From assembly GCA_018644745.1 (NCBI GenBank), contig JABGPX010000588.1, positions 1 to 7,729 of the forward strand: 7,729 nt of DNA, written 5' to 3'. Positions within the stretch are counted from its first letter, which is position 1, and each line of letters begins with the position of its first letter. This DNA is from Spirochaetales bacterium. Lineage in GTDB: Bacteria > Spirochaetota > Spirochaetia > ARS1246. A program made the position numbers and the translations under genes. Shown here piece by piece: positions 1 to 5,371 of the stretch. The notes under the pieces are model-generated. The model was given only the letters and a program-made list of their open reading frames with translations, did not search any database and was not told the origin of the DNA.

Positions 1-161
1 CCGAGGCTGTCGCGAATTATCTGATGCAGCATGGCTGGCAGCCGGAGACTCCGCCGGTGCTCAGAGGTCGAGGCGGTGATGAGCCTGTAACACAGGATCC
101 AGCGCTTCAGCATGAAAACCGGAGAGTGGTAATAGAGGGCAGCCGGACCGCGGCTCCGTAG
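1..161 (+). CDS. OmpA-family protein, C-terminal end (partial)
   Basis: This is the last 52 codons of a gene that begins upstream of the window; the first whole codon is at base 3 and the stop is TAG at 159-161. The visible protein starts EAVANYLMQHGW, continues with RGRGGDEPV, and ends in HENRRVVIEG plus a short tail. This is the usual order of the end of an OmpA C-terminal (peptidoglycan-binding) domain: the helix carrying 'A..V..YL...G', then the strand/loop 'G.G...PV', then the 'N.RRV.I' strand. In this family the domain sits in the periplasm and ties an outer-membrane or lipid-anchored protein to the cell wall. The conserved Asp and Arg that contact the peptide lie upstream of the window and cannot be checked. 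The N-terminal part, which would separate a porin-like OmpA from a Pal-type lipoprotein or another architecture, is also unseen. The domain call is fairly secure; the exact protein is unknown. Confidence 0.8.
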   Translation, partial: EAVANYLMQHGWQPETPPVLRGRGGDEPVTQDPALQHENRRVVIEGSRTAAP

Positions 162-170
162 CGGCCGCTA
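159..170. repeat. 12-bp perfect palindrome over the OmpA-like stop codon
   Basis: The sequence TAGCGGCCGCTA is identical on both strands. Its first three bases are the stop codon of the OmpA-like gene, and it ends seven bases before the -35 box of the next promoter. No T-run follows, so it is not a rho-independent terminator. It could be a small operator or chance in a GC-rich patch; I cannot tell which. Confidence 0.4.
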
Positions 171-176
171 AGAAAC

Positions 177-206
177 TTGACCTATGCCTACGCCGGCCAC
201 TACAAT
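177..206 (+). promoter_or_regulatory. Sigma70-type promoter of the glycosyltransferase pair
   Basis: TTGACC at 177-182 matches five of six bases of the -35 consensus. TACAAT at 201-206 matches five of six of the -10 consensus, and the spacer is 18 bases. Transcription would begin near base 213, leaving a leader of about 20 bases before the ATG at 236. It is the best promoter match in the window and lies between the end of the OmpA-like gene and the first glycosyltransferase, where a promoter would be expected. This is a sequence match only. Confidence 0.6.
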
Positions 207-222
207 GAACAAGCTCCAAAAT

Positions 223-229
223 GAGGCGG
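223..229 (+). promoter_or_regulatory. Ribosome binding site that sets the first glycosyltransferase start
   Basis: GAGGCGG lies six bases before the ATG at 236, a normal Shine-Dalgarno distance. The in-frame ATG at 221 overlaps the start of this site, has no purine-rich site of its own, and would be only about eight bases from the predicted transcript start. The ATG at 236 is therefore preferred. Confidence 0.6.
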
Positions 230-235
230 AACTAC

Positions 236-1504
236 ATGGGTAAAAATGTCGGTTTTATTTCTTTCCGAATCTCGGGCACCGACGGGGTGTCTCTCGAAAC
301 AATGAAGTGGGCCGATATATTCGAGCGTCATGGCCACAGCTGTTATTATATGGCAGGAGAGCTTGACATTCCGGAAGACAAATCCTTTGTGGTTCCGGAA
401 GCGCATTTCACCCACCCGGAAATCAAACATCTCTACAGCCTGGCATACAATAGCGTAAATAGACCGCACATTCTCACTGCCGGACTTCACAAGTACAGAA
501 AACTTCTCAAAGAGAAGATTTACGAATTTGTCAAACTGTACAATATTGACTTGCTGATCGCCCAAAACGTACTCACCATTCCGCTGAATATATCTCTAGG
601 TATGGCTCTTACGGAATTCATCGCCGAAACCGGCATATTTACCATCGCCCATCATCATGATTTTTTCTGGGAAAGAAAGCGGTTCCTCCGTAACTGTGTG
701 TGGGATTATTTCAACTCCTGCTACCCGCCTCACCTGAGCTCAATTCAGCATGTGGTGATTAACTCGTCCGCTCAGAATCAGCTGGCGCTCCGAACGGGAA
801 TTGCTTCCACGATAATTCCGAATGTCATGAAGTTTGAAGAGCCTCCCGCACCAGTCGATGAATACTCGCGGGACGTTAGAGAGGTAATGGGAATAGGAAA
901 GGACAAATACCTGGTCCTTCAACCCACGAGAGTCGTGCAGCGAAAAGGGATTGAGCATGCAATCGAACTGATCGCCAAACTGAACTCAAAAGCTACACTG
1001 GTTATTTCTCATGCCTCAGGCGATGAAGGGTATGAATATGAGCAGCGGGTGCGCGACTACGCGGAGCTGCTTAAGGTCGACGCCCTCTTTATTCAGGAGA
1101 TAATCGGCGATCGTCGGGGAACAACGCCGGATGGTAAAAAAATCTATGCGCTACAGGATATCTACCCTCATGCCGACTTGGTTACATACCCATCCCTGCA
1201 GGAAGGATTCGGCAACGCATTTCTCGAAGCTATCTACTTTAAAAAACCCATTCTCATTAACAATTATTCTATCTACTTTTACGATATCAAGCCGAAAGGA
1301 TTCGATGTAATCGAGATGGATGATTACATTACTGATTCTACGGTCGATACTACGAAGGCGATTTTGGCAGACCCGGACCGCGTCAGCAATATGGTAGAAA
1401 CGAACTACAAACTCGGCCTTCAGCACTACTCATATTCGGTTCTCGAGCAGAAGCTCCAAACTCTCATGTGCGGGTTCTTCGGCAACGACGGCATGAACGC
1501 CTGA
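236..1504 (+). CDS. GT-B fold glycosyltransferase, family GT4-like
   Basis: A 422-residue cytoplasmic glycosyltransferase of the group 1/GT4 type, which transfers a sugar from an activated donor (usually a nucleotide sugar) and retains the anomeric configuration. Its N-terminal half opens with VGFISFRISGTDGVSLE (residues 5-21), the glycine-containing loop after the first strand of the acceptor domain. A His-rich block, HHHDFFWERKR (139-149), follows. The donor domain carries QPTRVVQRKG (229-238), where Arg232 and Lys237 fit the donor-phosphate-binding pair. It also has QEGFGNAFLE (322-331), an intact E-x7-E motif with Glu323 and Glu331. No signal peptide or membrane segment is visible. The start at 236 is chosen from its ribosome binding site; an in-frame ATG at 221 would add five residues. 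The gene follows its own promoter and is paired with a second, related glycosyltransferase two bases downstream. Fold and enzyme class are secure. Donor, acceptor and product cannot be read from the sequence; envelope glycan, glycolipid or a small glycoside are all possible. Confidence 0.85.
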   Translation: MGKNVGFISFRISGTDGVSLETMKWADIFERHGHSCYYMAGELDIPEDKSFVVPEAHFTHPEIKHLYSLAYNSVNRPHILTAGLHKYRKLLKEKIYEFVKLYNIDLLIAQNVLTIPLNISLGMALTEFIAETGIFTIAHHHDFFWERKRFLRNCVWDYFNSCYPPHLSSIQHVVINSSAQNQLALRTGIASTIIPNVMKFEEPPAPVDEYSRDVREVMGIGKDKYLVLQPTRVVQRKGIEHAIELIAKLNSKATLVISHASGDEGYEYEQRVRDYAELLKVDALFIQEIIGDRRGTTPDGKKIYALQDIYPHADLVTYPSLQEGFGNAFLEAIYFKKPILINNYSIYFYDIKPKGFDVIEMDDYITDSTVDTTKAILADPDRVSNMVETNYKLGLQHYSYSVLEQKLQTLMCGFFGNDGMNA

Positions 1505-1506
1505 TA

Positions 1507-3075
1507 ATGCCCCGGAGCGCGGTCTGTATCTCGATAGTTCACTACCATCTCGAGCCCGGCGGAGTTACCAAAGTTATCGATCTATCGGTGCAGGCTCTGA
1601 CAGCACATCTCGACGGACTTCGGGAAGTACGACTAGTTTCAGGCAGGCCGGACGGTGTGGAGAAACTGGCGGATTCCCTTCGATCAATCTGCGGGCAGGT
1701 TCGGATCGTTCCGATCATTGTACCGGAGATTGATTATCTCCCGATTGGCACGCAGCCCGGTCCCGGTACCGATACCGCTGTAAACGCGATGAAAAACGCG
1801 ATGCTAAAGGCCTGCGCAGGCTCTATCTGGTGGATACACAATTACCATCTCGGAAAAAATCCTCTCTTTACGAAGGCATTGCTTGAGATAACGAAAGAAA
1901 ACCCGCGGGAACGCTTCTGCTTTCACATTCATGATTTTCCGGAAAGCTCACGCTACGACAATCTGAATTTCCTGCGGCGATTTGTCGGCGGCTCACCATA
2001 TCCTCAATCCGCCAATATCAGATATGCGGTAATAAACGGCCGTGACTTCGCAAATCTGAAATCCGCGGGACTCGTAGAATCATCTGTCTATCTGCTTAAC
2101 AATCCTATAAAGGACGAATCTTTCGACAAGAGTCGCGCTTCTGAGACCGCGCGGAAGCTGGAGCGAATATTCGGCGGCAAATTCCCCGGTTATATCCCAG
2201 GCGCACCGCTGATGGTCTATCCTGTTAGGACAATCAGGCGAAAAAACGCCCTCGAGCTGGGTCTTCTCGCCGCGATCAGCCGCGAGCCGGTGAATCTTGT
2301 TGTTACTCTTCCCGGCACATCCGAGTCTGAAAAACCGTATTCCGATCTTGTCGCGAAGGCCTTTGAAGAAGGATTGATCCCGGGGATGTGGGGAATCGGA
2401 GCCTCTCTAGATGAGGAGGGGATTCGGTTCATGGATTTGGTATCTGCCGCAAGGCTCATCTGCTCTTCATCGGTGCAGGAAGGCTTCGGGTATCTCTTTA
2501 TCAACGCGGTCCAATGGAAAATTCCGCTTTTCGCGAGGTATCTGACAATTTTAGATGGTATCGTTGATGTTTTTCGCGAACATCCCCATCTATTCTACAC
2601 CACCATCCACGTGCCTATCGAGAACGAGCACCGACGGAAAATGCGAAACCAGTACGAAAAAAAAATCGACAGACTAACGTCAGCTATACCTTCAGCACGT
2701 ATTGAGGCTCTTCGAAGCCAAGCCGCGAGTCTGGGTAACGAAGGAACCGTCGATTTCTCATATTTCGCAGCTGAGGAGCAAATCGAAATACTCCGAAGAA
2801 CCTCGAACAACCGGTCGTACAAAAACGGGATTTGCCAGATGAATAACGGCATCCTCAAAGAACTCGAAAATCTCACTCATCTCGGCACTTTGGAAAACGC
2901 GCCGCCGGTATCTTCCGATTGGCCATTTTCATTTCGGGCTTTCGCGGAAACCGTGGGAAATATCATCGATTCCTACGAATCCCCGCCGCGGGTCGGTCCA
3001 GCTCAAAATGTACAAGAAAATCTCATAGCCCGGTTTGCTGAACTGGCGGATTTACGGTTGATTTTCGGCGAGTAA
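1507..3075 (+). CDS. Second GT-B glycosyltransferase with divergent E-x7-E motif and C-terminal extension
   Basis: A 522-residue protein with glycosyltransferase group 1 features. VHYHLEPGGVTKVI (residues 11-24) is the typical N-terminal glycine loop. HIHDFPESSRYDN (140-152) corresponds to the His-rich block of the upstream enzyme. YPVRTIRRKN (238-247) is the donor-phosphate region with Arg241 and Lys246. QEGFGYLFIN (324-333) is the E-x7-E region, but the second glutamate is replaced by Asn333. About 85 residues from position 438 extend past the expected end of the GT-B fold and match nothing I recognise. The ATG at 1507 is preferred: it begins two bases after the upstream stop, and the protein then starts directly before the first strand. 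A GTG at 1468 would add 13 residues overlapping the upstream gene. No clear Shine-Dalgarno site precedes it, so translation is probably coupled to the upstream gene. It likely works in the same pathway as its neighbour. Activity may be altered by the Asn change; substrate unknown. Confidence 0.75.
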   Translation: MPRSAVCISIVHYHLEPGGVTKVIDLSVQALTAHLDGLREVRLVSGRPDGVEKLADSLRSICGQVRIVPIIVPEIDYLPIGTQPGPGTDTAVNAMKNAMLKACAGSIWWIHNYHLGKNPLFTKALLEITKENPRERFCFHIHDFPESSRYDNLNFLRRFVGGSPYPQSANIRYAVINGRDFANLKSAGLVESSVYLLNNPIKDESFDKSRASETARKLERIFGGKFPGYIPGAPLMVYPVRTIRRKNALELGLLAAISREPVNLVVTLPGTSESEKPYSDLVAKAFEEGLIPGMWGIGASLDEEGIRFMDLVSAARLICSSSVQEGFGYLFINAVQWKIPLFARYLTILDGIVDVFREHPHLFYTTIHVPIENEHRRKMRNQYEKKIDRLTSAIPSARIEALRSQAASLGNEGTVDFSYFAAEEQIEILRRTSNNRSYKNGICQMNNGILKELENLTHLGTLENAPPVSSDWPFSFRAFAETVGNIIDSYESPPRVGPAQNVQENLIARFAELADLRLIFGE

Positions 3076-3082
3076 CTGAATA

Positions 3083-3112
3083 TTCATCGAGTTAAAGCGT
3101 ATATAGTATGTT
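3083..3112 (+). promoter_or_regulatory. Weak candidate promoter of the ABC exporter
   Basis: The 72-base gap before the ATPase gene contains an AT-rich stretch with several possible -10 boxes: TATAGT at 3102-3107 and TATGTT at 3107-3112. TTCATC at 3083-3088 lies 18 bases before the second of these but matches only three of six -35 bases. TATAGT has the better -10 but no acceptable -35 at 16-18 bases. A promoter here is plausible because of the gap and the change of function, but the exact boxes are uncertain. Confidence 0.25.
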
Positions 3113-3147
3113 AGCAGAACTCTATTCCAGAAAAGGCGGAGCAATCC

Positions 3148-4059
3148 ATGATTGAAGTGGCAAATGTCTCAAAATCTTTTGACTCGGTTCAGGCGGTAAA
3201 AGAAGTAAACTTCACTGCCGGACCGGGAGAGATATTCGGTCTCATCGGCCCAAATGGTGCGGGTAAATCGACAATAATTAGAATGATAATGAACATTATC
3301 GCCCCAGATACAGGAAAGATACTTTTCGACGGCAAACCCATCGAAGAGAAAGACAAAGAGCGGATCGGATATCTACCTGAAGAACGGGGCCTTTACAAGA
3401 AAACCAAAGTGAACGACATGCTGATGTATCTCGGCGAGTTGAAGGGAGGAGAACGCCTACGCCTTCAGGAACAGATAGATTACTGGCTCGAACATTTCGA
3501 TTTGATGCACTGGAAGGATAAGCCGATTTCCGAACTCTCCAAGGGTATGTCGCAGAAAGTTCAGTTCACCGCCGCGGTGGCTCACGAGCCGGACATACTG
3601 TTTTTCGACGAGCCCTTCGCGGGTCTCGATCCGGTCAGCTCGGATCTCCTTCGCGATTCCATCACCGAACTCAGCAGGTCCGGAAAGACGGTTCTGTTTT
3701 CCACTCACATTATGGAGCAGGCGGAAAGACTCTGTAATCGTATCTTCCTCATCAACCGGGGAGACCAGGTGGTATACGGGTCCCTTGAAGAGATAAAGGA
3801 AGCTCACGGCTCGAACTCGGTGGTAGTCGAATTTGACGGAGACGGGTCGTTTATCCGCGATTTACCCGGTGTTGCTTCGGCGACCTCCTACCAAAGATAC
3901 GTAGAAGTGGAACTCTCCGAAGGCTGCGATCCTGACGACCTACTCTCCCAATTAGTGGGAAAGATATCCATTATGCGATTCGAAGTAGTGTCTCCATCTC
4001 TCCACAATATTTTCATCAGCATGGTAGGAGCGGACAACGCGGAGGAAAAAGGTGAATAG
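3148..4059 (+). CDS. ABC-2 type exporter, ATP-binding subunit (NatA-like)
   Basis: A 303-residue ATPase that powers export through the permease encoded next; it sits on the inner face of the cytoplasmic membrane. Visible motifs are Walker A GPNGAGKST (34-42), YLPEERGLYKK (75-85) at the Q-loop, signature LSKGMSQK (130-137), Walker B ILFFDEP (150-156), D-loop GLD (159-161) and the switch histidine His187 in FSTHIMEQAE. The YLPEERGLY form, with Glu where many ABC ATPases have Gln, is typical of the NatA-like subgroup rather than a defect. Residues about 225-295 form the extra C-terminal domain (DUF4162-like) common in these ATPases. AGGCGGAG at 3134-3141, six bases upstream, supports the start. 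The gene overlaps the permease by 8 bases, so the two are co-translated. Bacillus NatAB exports sodium, but relatives of this subgroup handle varied or unknown substrates, so no substrate or symbol is assigned. Confidence 0.92.
   Translation: MIEVANVSKSFDSVQAVKEVNFTAGPGEIFGLIGPNGAGKSTIIRMIMNIIAPDTGKILFDGKPIEEKDKERIGYLPEERGLYKKTKVNDMLMYLGELKGGERLRLQEQIDYWLEHFDLMHWKDKPISELSKGMSQKVQFTAAVAHEPDILFFDEPFAGLDPVSSDLLRDSITELSRSGKTVLFSTHIMEQAERLCNRIFLINRGDQVVYGSLEEIKEAHGSNSVVVEFDGDGSFIRDLPGVASATSYQRYVEVELSEGCDPDDLLSQLVGKISIMRFEVVSPSLHNIFISMVGADNAEEKGE
4041..4054 (+). promoter_or_regulatory. Ribosome binding site and GTG start of the permease, inside the ATPase gene
   Basis: GGAGG at 4041-4045 lies within the last codons of the ATPase gene, six bases before GTG at 4052-4054. 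The ATPase stop TAG is at 4057-4059, so the new start precedes the old stop by three bases. The strong site and spacing select GTG over the ATG codons at 4073 and 4079, and the overlap indicates translational coupling of the two subunits. Confidence 0.7.
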
Positions 4060-5293
4060 AATTTTAAAAATCATGAAAATGGAGTTCAAGATGACCGCGG
4101 TAAACAAGGCGTTTATCATCATAACCATCTTGGGTCCTTTTCTCCTATTTGGTGTTTCGATACTTCCGTCATTAATTACGAGAAACTCTGCTCAAGTCGA
4201 TGAAGGTACCGTCGTGGGCCTGGTCGGCGCGTCGGAGAGGTTGATCGAGAATCTCGACATTTCCCTGGAACAATCACCGATATCAATCGTTCGCGGTCGA
4301 GACGAAGAATCTATGATTCAGGCGGTGACTGACAAGGAAATCGCTGCGTATGTGGTTATTCCCGAAAACTACCTCGAAGCCCAAGCACTTGATTACTATT
4401 CGCTATCCGGCACGGATTTTGTGCTCAAGGACACCATGGGGTATTATCTCGGTTCGGTGATCGTTTCGGAACGCCTGCGGAACGAAGGCCTTGATGCCGA
4501 AAGAATTAGCTATCTGAGCGCACGGCCGCAGATGAACGGCCAGTCACTTGCCGCGGCGTCCGGCAAGAGTGGCGGTCCGCAGAATGACGAGTTTTCTATC
4601 ATCATGACCGGCATCGCGTTTACCATGCTCCTTTATATGACAATTCTGCTGCATGGCCAATCCGCGGCCCGTTCGGTACTCAAGGAAAAAACCTCAAAAA
4701 CCGTTGAAATAATGCTCTCCTCGGTGCGGCCGAGTGAGATGCTCTTCGGCAAGATCTTCGGACAGGCCGCGGCGGGAATTCTCCAGTACGCGATATGGGT
4801 ATCCGTTGCGATGCTCCTGATAAAAGTAATCGGCCCGGCGGCTAACTTGACCTTGCCGATCTCACTAACCGTAAGCACCCTGGCATATCTTGTGCTCTTC
4901 TTTATTCTGGCCTTTTTCATCTACTCCTCCGCGTATGCCGCGATCGGATCGGCTGCCGAAGACGAGACCCATCTCGGTCAGCTGAGCTGGCCGGTACTCA
5001 TTTTTCTCATTATTCCGATGGTTACGGTGAGCTCCATTATCGTGAACCCTGGGGCCCCTTTCGCGGTGTTTCTGTCGCTTTTTCCTCTTACATCACCCAT
5101 TACCATGTTCCTCCGCATCCTGATGGGCAGTCCTGAAGCGTGGGAAGTCCTGCTGTGCATTGGCATACTCCTGGTTACAATTACTGTGATTATAGCGTTG
5201 GCCTCCAAAGTGTTCCGCGTTGGCATTCTGATGACTGGAAAGCGGTACAAGATAAGTGAAGTCGTAAAATGGGTAAGGTATAAATCTATTTAG
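4052..5293 (+). CDS. ABC-2 type exporter, membrane permease (NatB-like)
   Basis: A 413-residue inner-membrane permease partnered with the ATPase it overlaps. The order is a short basic cytoplasmic N-terminus, then a first membrane helix (about 20-42). A soluble extracytoplasmic domain of about 135 residues follows (43-180), with no cysteines seen in it. Six further hydrophobic segments are at about 181-201, 236-260, 272-299, 312-331, 337-357 and 364-386, before a basic tail. Between the second and third helices is the segment SVLKEKTSKTVEIMLSS (208-224) followed by RPSEMLFGKIFG. This conserved cytoplasmic coupling stretch of the NatB/ABC-2 permease family is expected to contact the ATPase. 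Length and topology fit the family. One ATPase plus one full-length permease suggests a 2+2 complex. Substrate could be Na+, a drug, a lipid or a peptide; nothing in the sequence decides. No intrinsic terminator follows the stop. Confidence 0.88.
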   Translation: MNRILKIMKMEFKMTAVNKAFIIITILGPFLLFGVSILPSLITRNSAQVDEGTVVGLVGASERLIENLDISLEQSPISIVRGRDEESMIQAVTDKEIAAYVVIPENYLEAQALDYYSLSGTDFVLKDTMGYYLGSVIVSERLRNEGLDAERISYLSARPQMNGQSLAAASGKSGGPQNDEFSIIMTGIAFTMLLYMTILLHGQSAARSVLKEKTSKTVEIMLSSVRPSEMLFGKIFGQAAAGILQYAIWVSVAMLLIKVIGPAANLTLPISLTVSTLAYLVLFFILAFFIYSSAYAAIGSAAEDETHLGQLSWPVLIFLIIPMVTVSSIIVNPGAPFAVFLSLFPLTSPITMFLRILMGSPEAWEVLLCIGILLVTITVIIALASKVFRVGILMTGKRYKISEVVKWVRYKSI

Positions 5294-5312
5294 CTCGGGA
5301 GCCGTCTCATTC

Positions 5313-5342
5313 TTGAAGTAAGACTGCCTTTTCTGTTATAGT
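5313..5342 (+). promoter_or_regulatory. nifJ: Extended -10 promoter of nifJ
   Basis: TTGAAG at 5313-5318 matches four of six -35 bases, and TATAGT at 5337-5342 matches five of six -10 bases, with an 18-base spacer. TG at 5334-5335, one base before the -10 box, makes an extended -10 element. A transcript would start near 5349 and have a leader of about 22 bases. AAAGGG at 5358-5363, eight bases before the ATG, serves as ribosome binding site. The position in the 78-base gap fits independent transcription of nifJ. Confidence 0.55.
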
Positions 5343-5371
5343 GCCTCATCTCACCACAAAGGGAAAATAAC

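Noticed and set aside
140..170. GC-rich inverted repeats at the end of the OmpA-like gene as an intrinsic terminator.
   Set aside because: Short stems such as GCGGC/GCCGC can form, but no run of T follows; the next bases are AGAAACTTGACC.
205..243. A 12-codon reading frame (MNKLQNEAELHG) overlapping the first glycosyltransferase start, as a possible leader peptide.
   Set aside because: It has no ribosome binding site, and its ATG overlaps the predicted -10 box upstream of the predicted transcript start, so it would not be in the mRNA.
3370..3402. Glu in place of Gln at the Q-loop of the ABC ATPase as a lost key residue.
   Set aside because: The YLPEERGLY form is usual in NatA-like ATPases, and all other catalytic motifs are intact.
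5292..5301. GCTC-GG-GAGC near the permease stop as a terminator hairpin.
   Set aside because: A four-pair stem with a two-base loop is too small, and no T-run follows.
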